A DNA stretch of 64,000 bases from Solea solea (taxonomy: Eukaryota > Chordata > Actinopteri > Pleuronectiformes > Soleidae): contig NC_081145.1 of NCBI RefSeq assembly GCF_958295425.1, positions 20,320,465-20,384,464 on the forward strand, read 5' to 3'. The notes beneath the pieces are model-generated. The model was not told the DNA's origin and did no database searches. It saw only the letters and a program-made list of their open reading frames with translations. Shown piece after piece: positions 47,601 to 63,435 of this stretch. The translations under genes and the position numbers were made by a program. Numbering within the stretch: position 1 is the stretch's first letter; the number at the start of each line of letters is the position of its first letter.

Positions 47601-50600
47601 GAGATGGAGAACTTTGTCCCACCACCAGCCTGGCTGCTGGTAAAAATAATAATAAATAATTCAATTATTTTTAGCCTCACACCACTTATGAGCAACATAC
47701 GGTCCCAGGGCCAGAGCTGGTCTGAAAACAAGTTTTTTCTGACCCACAGCATCCTGAAATAAAAACAAAATAATCCCCAAAATATTAATAAAAGGCAGGA
47801 TTTAGAACCTTATGCACATTCATTTGAGATGACACTCGGTGTCTGTTGAGCATTATATATATATGAGAGATATGTTTCTTTAGGAAAGAAAAAATAATTG
47901 TTGTAAGAGAATGTAATGTCGTAATTTGTAATGTAATGTGTTGCTCTTGTTAACAATCAAGGTGTACAAAGACAAAAATGTGTTCCTTGAATCTTTGACA
48001 AACAGTCCCTGCTGCCAGGATGTAATTATGTACCTTGTGTGTTTACCTGCAGGTGATGATCAAAACAACAGCCAGCAGGTCACCACTGAAATAGACAGCG
48101 ATGGCTCCACAAAAAGGTGCTTATCTCGATTATAATTTTTTGTAGTCTGTGGAACAGAAGAAATATTATGGGGTTTCATTTTAAAGTTCTGTCGTTTCAG
48201 TTTCCATCCTCAGGTCCGCTGGTACCAGACATCAGACTCTGTGATTGCCACAGTGAAGCTGATGAACCCAGAGAGCCAGCGCTGTGACTTCTCCCCTGAC
48301 AGAGTCACCTACAGGTCTGTCAGATGTGGACCACCAGTGATCAATCCACTCGTCATCACATCCAACAATCAGTGGAGCTTTTTATCCAGAGCACTTTACA
48401 CTGGTGGGAGTGGGTACATGTTTAGCATGACTGGCCTTCCTGTGAGGTAAACACTCACAAAGCTGGAGCTTAATTCATAGCTCTGTTCGAGAGTGTGGTG
48501 TCATAAGGCCACATGAAATGGTTCTAATTTAGTTCATGAAAAACAACATCTTCAGATAGTCTGTTGCTTTTTCTTTGTTGGAACAATGGCTCCAACACAA
48601 AAACATACACATTATTCAATCAAATCATTCCGTTACATCAGTTAACTCAGTTTTCATAGACCGATGTTAAAGTCAAGGGTGTGATTATGACTCGTTATTT
48701 TTGAGATGTGGTTAGAGTTCTGCTACACCGAGTACAGTACTGTGCAAAAATCTCAACTTTGTTGTTTTTATGTCCAATTCTGTGATCAATCACATTTGGA
48801 TTGGAATTATGTAACTGAAAGTTTGTCTTCTATATTAGCAAGCTTTGCTAGCTTGTGTATGTAATGCTCAGGCATGTCTTACCTTTTTCACAGCAAATAT
48901 TTCTTTACCAATAACAATAATTAGGCTTCCACTCCAGGTTTAAGAAAGCCAAGGTTACCAGTGTTATTCTTATTATTAAGTGCCAGTGTAGGTCATGCTA
49001 AATACTCAGCACTTTTAACTATAGAAGCTGAGCTTTATTTCCTTAAAAATGTGTTTTATAACTGCCCATGTTTCTCATATTTTCTGGATGTGTTCCAATA
49101 AACTGATTAAGGCATATTGATACTGTATGGTCATATCATTGCTAAAACAAAAAAATCTAATGGTGGACTTTTGCACAGTACTGTACCTACAGGAACTTCT
49201 GTGCTTCTGTTTTTGGCATACACTTCTGAATTACTTTAGCCCTTAATAAAATGGTTTCAAATCAGTATATAGCATCATATGATTATTATATATCAGGAAG
49301 TTGTCATGCCATCTATAAGATTTGACATCTTATTACATTATTCTCCCTGTCTGCAACATGTCTACATCCCTGTGTTGTTGCTGTTACATTATGGCTAACA
49401 CCAACTAGCACATACCACAGGATTTAGTGACGGTAACTGGATCTTTTTGGCACAACTCAAGACGATTTCAGTGATGGTCCAGAAATTGAGCACAGGGACC
49501 TGGTAGAGGACATGCTTCTCGATTGGCTGTGAGTTTAAACAATGTGTCTTGACGTGGTCATAAGTAGATCAAGGGAACTCGGCACCCACAAGTGAACCTG
49601 CACGGGTGTGGTTTCCTACCAAAAAACTACAAAATGGTATTTAAAGCAACAACTACTACACAGATGTGTGTTCATTAAAGTAAAAATATAAACTTCTTAA
49701 CTAAAATCCAATGCAACATGTAAATCTAGTGAGGTCATTTTGATAATATTTACATTGACATTTAAGTTTTTTAGTGAAAGATAAATAATTATAAGCACCT
49801 ACATACACAATAAAATACATATTTTATTACACAATTATATTGTGACCTCAGACTTGTTGCCCTCCAATGAACTTGCAGACTGCTTGAGGACTAGAGGGAG
49901 GTCATTCTGAGATGCTGCTTTAAATTGTCACCATGGTTAAACGGCCCTCTGTGCAGTGTAGAGGGAGGGAGGAAGAAAAGAAGAGTGAAAAGTGGTCCTT
50001 TTCTATCACTTTAACATTCTCTCTCTCTCTCTCTCTGCTCATTGTGTTCAGTTGCAGAGTGAATGGTCGGAACTACAGAGCAGACCTGGAGCTTCACGAC
50101 AGCATTAATGCGGGCAGCTCGCACTGGGAAATGAAGTCCAATGAGCCCGTCATTAAACTGGTCAAACGACGACGGGGATACTGGGAGAAACTTCTTAGAA
50201 ACAAGGTAATGAAGTGAAATTACTACTGACTGTATACTGTACTATACAAGCGTGTAGCGTGTGTTTTAAGTTAACTCTCCTACTGAACTATAAACTATAA
50301 CCATTAATGTAGTTATACATACAACATACTGTATATTCCAAATTATCATGAGAGTAAAGACTAATTAGACTAATGTGTTGGCCGATGTATGTGCTCTCTC
50401 TTTATACAGAATATTTTTGTGAATTACGATATGGATCACATTGAACAGGATGAAGACAAAGCTCCAAACGGTAAGAATCGTAGTCCGTAAAAACATGAAC
50501 TTCATGTTGTTTTTGGTACTAAAGTATAATATGCAGTTGTCATATTTTGTACCTGCTACATTAATCTTTTGTTGCTGTTCTTCAGGTCTGTCGTTTGTGG

Positions 50601-50653
50601 CGAACACAGGAGAGAATGACTGGTATGTAGACTCAGAGACCGACAGTGACTGA
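35515..50653 (+). CDS. tdrd12: Tudor domain-containing protein 12, piRNA pathway; 37 coding exons
   Basis: Germline protein known to act in piRNA biogenesis. Coding exons: 35515-35538, 35991-36146, 36270-36406, 37133-37252, 37497-37552, 37639-37724, 37902-38064, 38583-38647, 38730-38839, 38931-38996, 39127-39178, 39690-39769, 39958-39999, 40098-40166, 40465-40542, 41090-41150, 41332-41454, 42469-42654, 42792-42945, 43074-43201, 43732-43923, 44096-44224, 44420-44537, 44691-44830, 44980-45209, 45412-45493, 45770-45948, 46152-46359, 46645-46737, 46860-47032, 47122-47448, 47596-47639, 48053-48116, 48201-48314, 50052-50205, 50410-50470, 50586-50653. They give 1443 aa, in frame throughout (human about 1180). 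Tudor 1 lies near 50-140 and the helicase-like core near 455-845 with DEAD at about 640-643. A CCCH finger (C912, C921, C927, H931) follows, then Tudor 2 near 950-1110 ([12 protein letters not shown]) and a CS domain near 1312-1401. Exons 8-15 and 31-33 are the least conserved. Confidence 0.93.
38251..38405 (-). mobile_element. tRNA-derived SINE in tdrd12 intron
   Basis: Reverse-strand copy of the SINE at 19905-20043: from the right it reads a TGGCTCAGTGGTTAAGACCG A-box region, a B-box region, then GTAAGTCGCTTTGGATAAAA and an ATGACATGTAATGTA end. Antisense to tdrd12. Confidence 0.75.
42056..42075. repeat. short (AT)n microsatellite
   Basis: AT run flanked by AATAAAATAAAAT repeats in a tdrd12 intron. 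Confidence 0.8.
44561..44602. repeat. (AT)n microsatellite just after tdrd12 exon 23
   Basis: 21 AT units starting 24 bases beyond the exon ending at 44537, following a short GT run. Confidence 0.9.
47219..47299 (+). repeat. 27-bp coding minisatellite in tdrd12
   Basis: Three units coding [18 protein letters not shown] and DLPQLEPLN; the first two units differ at one base. It lies in the long, poorly conserved exon 31 between Tudor 2 and the CS domain and adds only flexible linker. Confidence 0.9.
50019..50037. repeat. (CT)n tract upstream of tdrd12 exon 35
   Basis: CT run about 15 bases before the acceptor of the exon starting at 50052; it serves as an extended pyrimidine tract. Confidence 0.8.
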
Positions 50654-51090
50654 TGATGAAAGGGCAACAAACATCATGTTCAGTGCCTTTGTGGGTGTGC
50701 ACTTTAGGGTTTGTTGAATTAACCTGATGCTGTCGCAACCATCTTCAGTACGTAGCCCTAGAAAACGATGGATGGATGAGTTGTTACTCAGCTAAAAACA
50801 ATGCAGCTGTTCCATAAGTTTGTCTTAAAACCCTTTTTGTTAGCTCATGTGTTAGTTGAGTCAACCTTATGGTCATTTTGGGGGGTGCAGTTTGTGGTTA
50901 TGATGAATCATGTTTCAATTGATATTACTTTGTTAAAATTAAGAAGAGTAAGTCAAGGGGGTTCATTACCTCAACCAAGGAGTGTGTTCTCACTGCTGTG
51001 TATCAGCAGGATAACTCAAATACTACCTAAACAGATTTTAAGGAGCAGATCTGAGAAAGTTATTTTGGGTTAATATGCACACGTCGGGCC

Positions 51091-51122
<32 letters not shown>

Positions 51123-51469
51123 AGTGAAGTATGCAGCGTGCAGCGTGCAGAGACCTAGGTCTAGTTCACAATGCAAAAATATTCAGCCACTCCGTTTATT
51201 CCAGCAGAGGCAGGAATAAAAAGATAACGTCTAACATCCTAACAGAGATCACAGACAGCATGGCTTCATTAGATGATCAGTGATCAACCTGTAGACAAAA
51301 TCATGAATCCTGGTTTTGTGCATTACTCTTAAGTTACTTCTCGCTTGTGGTTTTATAATAAATTATGTCGGACGCCACTTTAATCTCCAACAACTACAGA
51401 AATCTGGTGTAAAGTCACTGGTCACTTGTGTGTGTGTCGCATTAAATTTAGCCATGCAGTGATGACTCC

Positions 51470-52160
51470 GCCCACGTTAAGTAGGTACTTTTTTGTAGTG
51501 GAGATGCAACCTAATCGTGTCGTGCCGAGGCGAGTAGAGCCAGTGGAAATACGCCATTATTTTGTCTCATTTCGGTTCACTGACTCAGGGCAGTTCACAT
51601 TGCTGCCTTATTATCTCTGCTACCTCTGCTCCAGTCACCATTCACACACTGGCCCATTCCCATTATCCATAAAAAAAACAGAGAAGAAGATGAGCCAGGG
51701 GAAAGAAAGGGAAATAATGTCTGTTAAAGTTTCCGTGTGCATATTTATGGTGTATTTCCACCGCCTCGCCTCACCTCGTGTCCTCACTGCACGGCTCAGT
51801 GAAACGGCAGTGACTTTGTTTTATACGCGACACACACACACACGAGTGACTAGTGACTTGTTGTTGTTGGAGATTAACCCACATTTTTAGGATAGTTAAG
51901 TAGTTTTAAGTGATCTACAGTTTGGCACTGTTCGGCTTGATTTGTGTGTGGGACGTCTCTTCCTGTGACGGGACTCTGGCCAGTCAGCGGCCGGCAGTCT
52001 GACCAATCAACGCATAGTACTTAGCACGCTTTTGGAACCTTGCCGGAGAAGGTACTAAAAATAGTACCTGGTACCAGGTACTATGCTAGTGGAAACGCTA
52101 CTTAAACTGTGCCGTGGTGTGGCGAGTCGAGTAGAGCAGGTGGAAATGCGCCATTAGTGA
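51470..52160. repeat. probable non-autonomous DNA element with repeated motif
   Basis: A motif of about 45 bp (GCGAGTAGAGC, then GGTGGAAATGCGCCATTA or a close variant) occurs near 51519-51560 and 52115-52157 in one orientation and near 51750-51800 inverted. A perfect 22-bp palindrome built on AGTACCTGGTACCAGGTACT lies at 52062-52083. The pattern suggests a MITE-like element; I could not fix termini or target duplication. Confidence 0.5.
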
Positions 52161-52249
52161 ATATATACAGACCCCCGGTGACTTTTTTTTTTTTTAACAT
52201 TAAGCGACTAGCGACAAATCTAGCAACTTTCTGTCATAAACCTAAATGC

Positions 52250-52625
52250 TTAAAGGAATACTTCACCAATTTGCATTTAGCGTTGTATTACTAGAATAGG
52301 GGTAGTATTTTTGAAATATTGTGCTTCCCAACCTCAGTTTCTCCAGAGTCAAGAATCTTAATTGTTTTTTTTTGTTCCGTGCCCACCAGTGACACTGGCT
52401 TGAACCTGCAGCTGTAATTCTGCACTTTTTAGACTCACTCGTAGGGGGACAGGACCTCGTTCCCAGAATGCAAACAGTGTCTGCCATCTTTACTTTTAGT
52501 TACGCTAACAGGACCAAATGTCACTGGTGGGCACATAAGAAAGAAAAGAATGAAGATATTTCTCAACTCGGGGGAAACTGAGGTTGGGAAGCACAATTTT
52601 TCAAAAAATACTACACCCTAGATCA
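52250..52625. repeat. foldback (long inverted repeat) element
   Basis: The left arm, about 52299-52396, and the right arm, about 52518-52617, are complementary with mismatches: GTGCTTCCCAACCTCAGTTT and GTGCCCACCAGTGACA on the left pair with their complements on the right. The loop is about 120 bp. This structure fits a MITE of a DNA transposon. No coding capacity. Confidence 0.7.
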
Positions 52626-53272
52626 GCTGGTAGGATAAAGCAGTCGTACCTCTTTCCACTTGGACTAATCCTGCCATTAGACAAATAACACAAATAACAT
52701 AACCTCCTTGGGGGGGTAATAGACCCTAATGCATGAAAAGATCACTGTATTGTAATGTCAGTATAATTTGTGTTCATTTTGGCTGAAGTAAGGTACAATG
52801 GGGAGTTTAATTTATCAGATGAGTGGTTATTGAGAAAATTGATGAAAGATGGTGTTTTGCTCTCCCATTGAACATTTCATTTGTTGTTACTTTGTTTTAA
52901 CTGGCATTAATATTCATCTTTCAGACTTGAAAGTTATTTGTTATGAGTTTATTTGAACATGTACCTCTGAGGATTTTTTTTGTTTACTGTCAAATTAAAA
53001 TGTTTCTGTGTTCTGCAAGTGGTCACTGGGATAGTGAGTATTCAAACTTCAACATTCACATACTGTAGGTAGTAATGTAATGTTATTAGTTGATACAGGT
53101 GCAAAAAAGTATTGACATTACACATGTTGTGTAAATCAGCACATCTTCTGCCTCTCTGGTCAATCACCAGCTACTGCATTCAATTTTGAACACATTTATG
53201 AAAAATACATACATGTATAAAATTGATTTAAAAATTAATATTAAACCCACTGAGAAATAAAGAGATTTTCTT

Positions 53273-53278
53273 TTTATT
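53273..53278 (-). terminator. polr2c: polyadenylation signal of polr2c
   Basis: AATAAA on the coding strand, about 95 bases beyond the stop codon. Confidence 0.55.
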
Positions 53279-53371
53279 ATTAAAGGTAACATTTAACAAA
53301 ACAAACAAAATAGAGATGTGTGATCTTAACTGGGATCTTAAAACCTTTCACTGGTCTGGTAGTGAGACGCC

Positions 53372-57815
<4,444 letters not shown>

Positions 57816-60800
57816 TCACCGCCTCTGGTTCAATCCTGTCAGGTTTTTCAGCTGTAAAACACAAGACCTGCATTAGCCACAGAGCCCAAATGATGAACTG
57901 AATAAATAGATTCAAACATTATGTGTACGATTGTTAAAGTACAAAAAAGAATTGGAAAAGAAGAATTAATAGAAATTAGGGCTGCATCGATTACTAAATA
58001 AAGGGTCAACTGTTTTGAGTGCTTTTTGATTTTTCAGCCTCTTAAATGTGAATATTTTCTGGTTTCTTTGCTTTATTTGACAAAGAAATCATTACAACTG
58101 AAAAAACCTGGTTTGTGGACAAAAGAAGACATTTGAGAAGGTTTAGGAAACGCCAATCAAGATCTTTCAACATTTTATGGAAACAATAGTTAGATAGACA
58201 GATTCATTGATTAGGTTCGTTGCAGCGCTAAATTATATGTAAGATCAATGATATAATCACTCACGGTTACAGCAGCTCCCATTAGCCCCTGCACAACTGC
58301 TTCACCAGTCGACTGCACCTACAGAACAAAGTGAAACAGACATTTAGCACCTAAAGAACAACCAGGTTAAAAGGTAATCCAAAGACAGTTTAACATTTTG
58401 TTTCACTACTTTTAAGTTAACTCCTTGTGTTGTATTTATCAAAGCAGATTAATTCAGTAGGAGAAGGTTTGTATTTATTCCACTGATGGGTAAAGTAGGA
58501 AAATACAGAGAAAAGGGTGTTTCCAAGTATCAGATTTAAACTAAAACTTTATTATAGTAGTACAAATTACCTGTTTGGCAGTGGATGCCATGTTGACTAC
58601 ATCCTGAATACGGTTGTTGAGGAAGTTCCATGTGTCCTGGAAGTCTTCAGAGGAATCCTGAACCATCACCAGTTCTGTCGTGTTGTAGATGCCGGTCAGC
58701 ACTGCCCGTTTGGTGTACCAGTTCATCTACATGAGAAAGGGGTGGTATGAGAGCTCACATCAGAAAATGTATAACATGCTTGACATTGGCTTTCACTGGG
58801 ACATTGCAAGAAGCAGATATTATGACAATAACGAATTAAAGCAGCAGTGAAACGTGATCATATATCAGCTAACTCGCCCTCTTTATCATTCTGTTTTTCT
58901 ATGGTGATTGGGACGTTTGCAACACCTACTGATTACCTTGGTGAACTAACTCCTAATATTTAATTTACAACATTGATAAATTGTTGAAAATGCAGCTAAA
59001 ATGTATGATTAATTTGAATGGAAAGCAAGCTCATGTCATCATTCACAAACGTCTCAATTTCAGGGGCTGTAAAACTCAGATTGATGTGGACGTCATGTGC
59101 AAAAAGCAGCACAGATGAATCAGCATGGATGGCGCCACAAATAAAGGCTTTGAAAAAGGGAGGGGAAGTAACCTGTACGGTGGCAGGCCGGATATTGTGA
59201 GGATGGTGATGAAAGGGGGAGAGGAAAGTGCGAGCAGAAGAAGGAGGGGATCGAGGGTGATGGTATCCACTCACGTCTGTGGATCGGTCTCCAGCGTAGT
59301 ACCATATGTCGTCCACCATGTTAGATAGGTGCTTCAGGCTGTCTGGGATGTTGTGAGGGAGGAGCAGGATGCTCATCGCCTGAAGACATGGACACAAGGT
59401 GCGAGGATCACATGTAGTTTCTGCTTCAGTCCTGACATCATGTGTGGAGTGACTGGTCAGAATGCACATTATACCTGTGGCCACGTCTGAATGTAGGGGA
59501 TGTACATCCTCAGTCTGGTCTCTACAGCATCTCTTAGAAGGTCAGAAGTATGCTTTGGTCTGAAACACATGTGGAGGACATAAAAGATAAAACCTGCAGT
59601 TTTCTACTTGGAGCTCAGCTTTCACCACTTTAAATCATTAAAAGACCAAATAAATCACGTTTTGTGAGGCCACCACAACAACATTTGTGACAAATATGAA
59701 AGGATTCCTTCAAAGTGTTCTGGAGATATTAGGTTCACAAGACACAAGGACAAGTTATTTCCCCCAGTGACATGTGACATACTGTACATTTAAACTGTAC
59801 ATTTGCATGCATGCATGCATGCGTGCGTGAATGTGGGGCATACGTACTCAGCCTGGCCCAGTTGGACCTGCTTGTGTTGTTCAGCCAGGATCTCTGTCAG
59901 CTGTAGGTTGCACTGTGCAATGAAATGTAGGACCAAGTCTCCAGCTCCATTGTTGAACATACCAGTGGAAGCAGAAGACAGACCCAGTGTCTGGTACACA
60001 TACAAACACAAATACACACACAATTTGAAATCATCATAGACAGTTGTACAACATCCAATTGGAGTGATAATCAGACTATGCTCTGTAAACAGGAATATTA
60101 ATGAAATACTCTATTCGCAGCTCATACAAACTTCATAATTGGAGTGTTTTTCAGAAAAAGCTTGGTAGTTGGATTATATAACAACATAACAAATAACAAC
60201 AATGTTACTATTTAGCATTTAAAGATTATGCCACATTTAAAAGGAGGTACATGAGAGCCAGCACAAACCAATGTGCCCTCCTTAAAGTTAAATGGAAGCA
60301 TTTTTGCATTTTTTTTTAAAAGAATATCTCGCCCACATCACTATGCTCAGCAAACAAATTAGCAGCAAGAAGCCAGTCCACTACTTTTCAATATGGTTTT
60401 AAACACAGTCATCGTCACTGACATTCATACGGTGTTTCTTTCAGCGTATGTAACTTTTTTTACATAAAAAATACTTAGTGCTAAAGTTTGTTGGGCAAAG
60501 TTTGTTTTGGGGACCCCCACATATTGTATGAGCTTGGTTCTGTCATGGCTGGGAGCTTCTAATGGAATCTATTCCATTCTTTCATTTTAACAGTGAGCTC
60601 ACCTCAGCACCAGCTGCAATGGCTTCCATCGACCAGCCGTGTTCCTGGACAAACTCCAGAGAGGCGCTGAGGATTCGAACTTGAAGCTGTTCTTCTGTTT
60701 CGTATTCTTCACCCTGCTCTCCACTCTGATCCTGATAACTTTACAGAGACAAACAAAAAAGTGATGGTTGAGCACAAAACTATGCACAGGGAGAGAGAAG

Positions 60801-61983
60801 AGTACTGGAGCTGATGATAAAACTGCACACAACAAAATATTCATTAACACTTAAATAATGAAGAAATGTGTCTCAGCTGACCTAGTGTTTGTCTTGAAAG
60901 CCTCATCTGCTGCTAGGTCATCTGCAGAATCTCCCTGTGACGCTGCTGTTGTGTCCTGGTCAGTTGGGTGAGCCTGGTAGTGTTCATGATAGTTTGTGGA
61001 TGAGGAGGATGGGGGTTTGTCAGATTTAGATTCGTCCTGAAGCCTCAGCGCTGCACAGTGGAAGCCTCTTCTCAAGCTGCTGCACCTGGGATTTGTTGCT
61101 GTTGGTGCCACCAAAGCTGGAAAGGGCAAACTTTATTGTGAATTGTTACCCACAAATGCCTCTTTACTTTGCAGTACACTTGTAAAAAAATATCTACACA
61201 ATTATACTGATAATATGCACAGACATATGGGCTGACACAAATATACAAATGCATACATAATCCAATAGCTTACAAGTAAACCTGCACATCTCACACAACA
61301 AACATTATATACATGTGTACATTGCTATGAATGATGCAACATATACACTCATTCGCCCATATAAACATTTGCTCGCACATGTAAAGAGTATTGTGTGTGA
61401 TGTGAATAGTGTAATTTGGTGTCTTTATGTCATGCTTTTTTTAAAATGACGTAATTATGTTTAACATTATCAAATGTATTGTTATATCATCTAATGATCT
61501 TTGGATAGGAAAAGTAGGGATAGGGATTGCAAATTACTCTTGAAAAAAGGAGGATGGAGGAGGAGGATTTATCACGGGGGTTCCTTGTAAACATTTAGAT
61601 AAACACACCTTGACAGCTTATATAGACAGAGAGAAAACGCGCCCCCGACTGCAGGACCATGTTTATCATGCAATGCATGTCCAAGTGTCCATGTCAACAA
61701 ACCCATAGCAGCATATTTTTGAAGCTACAATCGTCATAATGTTGCCCAATTCTGTCCTTCACTATCACCTTCTATGGCAAGTGACATTGGCTTGGACAGC
61801 TAGCGTTAGCATTGGGTCATGCTAAGTTCACGCGGCCAGAAAGCTAAAGAAGCGACGGTTTAGTATTTCGCTGTTTTTTAATGTTAAACGAGAGGCTACA
61901 AAAATACATGACAGGACTGTCTTACCGCCTCCTATCCCCCGGAGTGCCCTTCCAGCCCGCAGACCTCTCAGCAGCGCCGCCAT
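57816..61983 (-). CDS. coq9: COQ9, mitochondrial ubiquinone biosynthesis lipid-binding protein; 9 exons
   Basis: Mitochondrial matrix protein that binds lipid and supports COQ7 in coenzyme Q synthesis. Exons: 61983-61926, 61116-60882, 60738-60603, 59990-59848, 59559-59475, 59379-59275, 58726-58571, 58318-58265, 57851-57816. They total 335 aa in frame (human 318). The Arg-rich, acid-free start [19 protein letters not shown] is a mitochondrial targeting peptide, followed by a Ser/Asp-rich low-complexity stretch. The TetR-like helical fold starts near the EEQLQ segment; the lipid-binding part includes [22 protein letters not shown] and [20 protein letters not shown]. The last tiny exon encodes [11 protein letters not shown], matching the vertebrate C-terminus. 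Head-to-head with ciapin1. Confidence 0.96.
57976..58236. mobile_element. degenerate hAT-like MITE in coq9 intron 8
   Basis: Left end TTAGGGCTGCATCGATTACT and right end (complement) TTTAGCGCTGCAACGAACCT are decayed versions of the common GGGCTGCAACGATTA terminus of fish hAT MITEs. The flanking 8-mers no longer match, so it is older than the element at 55409. Confidence 0.55.
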
Positions 61984-62454
61984 ATCCCGCTGCACTGAGA
62001 GAGGCGTTTTTTTTTGTTTTTTTTTAACAAAACAGCTGCGTCACTCCAGAGCGACTCGGTTGGCAAGCTAATCAAGCTCGCTAAAATAAGTTCGAGATCC
62101 CAAGGATATCACCTTCAATATAAAACGCTTAAAATAGTAATGGCTAAAGTTGTAAATCAAAAAACTATTAAAAAATGGCGTGCGATGATTTTGTGTCACA
62201 TAATTTTTGTGTCACATAATGACATATAACGTGCTTAGCAGATCTTTGCAAAACAAAGAACGTTTCAACACGTAAAGAAAATTTATTTTGAAAGTATGAA
62301 CCGGAAGTCCCTTTCAAAATGACTAAACCCAGCACATTTACAGTCATAGTTCAACTTCAATCGAGCAGGTAGGTCACCAAATTTCTTACACGCAGTTGAA
62401 TTTTTATTTGATAATTAATCTATCCAAATCACTGAAGAACTAATGTAGAAAAAG
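61984..62454. promoter_or_regulatory. bidirectional coq9/ciapin1 promoter region
   Basis: coq9 starts leftward at 61983. A noncoding ciapin1 first exon appears to end at 62454 (AAAAAG then GTGAGT) on the + strand. Both promoters must therefore lie within about 0.4 kb. No TATA box stands out. Confidence 0.5.
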
Positions 62455-63429
62455 GTGAGTATATGTTGGCGGGCATTCGTGGACCGTGTTGGGCAGCATT
62501 TCGCAGTGTTAACAGCCGACGCGTGCGCCTGATAAGGACCGGTGTCTCCTGTGTTTGCATCAGAAAGAAGTCACTACTAACCTTCGCTTTTCACTAGTGT
62601 CAAGAGTGAGCGAGTCCGTTTAATATCAGTTAGTTGAACTCCTTAAATAGTGATATTTGGTGACAGTCAGCTGGACCTGCGGGAACTACGCACTTAGATC
62701 ATTATACAGTTTCACTTGGTGTGTTCTAATCATATGTTTTGTAAGGCTAGCTGCTACAGTGGGGTCAGGTTGGGCTAGGTAAATAGATCTTTTTTTCACT
62801 GGACTGACAGTTCTGTTATCTCCATTGCTTGCTGAATTTGTAAGATGAGTACCGTTATTTAAGGGGGGAACCAAAGCACATTCTGTGACGTTTAAAGCGC
62901 TTTAAGATCAAACCACAGAGAATCATAGAGAAGCAAAATCAGCAAACAAAGCAAGTGAGTAAAGAAAATAATTAAATGGTCTCAGCTTTCAGTCTTTAGT
63001 GACGTTGTCTTTGAGGCCCTTTATTTACTTTTCCCACCGCCGTTTTTTAACACCGTAATTATATAAACAGTGTCTGGCTTCATCTTCATTTAATATTGTT
63101 AGAATGTTGTGGTGGATTATGTACAGCAATTAATCGAAATTTGATCGAAATTAAAGGAGGCACAATATTTGTTAAAGCCTAAATGTGTCAAAATATAATT
63201 TTAGATTCAATATTGTCTTGACCTACACATCTTATTCTACAGACTGAAGGGAACATATTTGTTTCTCACAGATCTGCACAAAGTAATCATTTTAGGAATG
63301 TTTTCGAATGAAAAGAATGATGTAAATATAACCTCTGATATCGTGAATCATATTCCTGTCAAAATTATCGCAATGATATCGTTCAGCCCTACACTGCTGT
63401 GACTTCAGGGACTCTTAACTTTCTTTCAG
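62455..63429 (+). other. ciapin1: ciapin1 intron 1
   Basis: Inferred intron between the noncoding first exon and the exon with the ATG. AT-rich, with a stretch at about 63330-63395 ending GATATCGTTCAGCCCTACA that looks like a decayed hAT terminus. No other gene seen. Confidence 0.45.
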
Positions 63430-63435
63430 GAGATC

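Larger units (their letters stand above)
50654..53272. other. tdrd12 3' UTR and intergenic repeats
   Basis: No further coding region. A candidate tdrd12 polyadenylation signal AATAAA lies at 51357-51362, about 700 bases past the stop. A GT microsatellite is at 51095-51122. The rest is mostly two repeat elements (about 51470-52160 and 52250-52625) and AT-rich sequence. The two flanking genes converge here. Confidence 0.55.
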
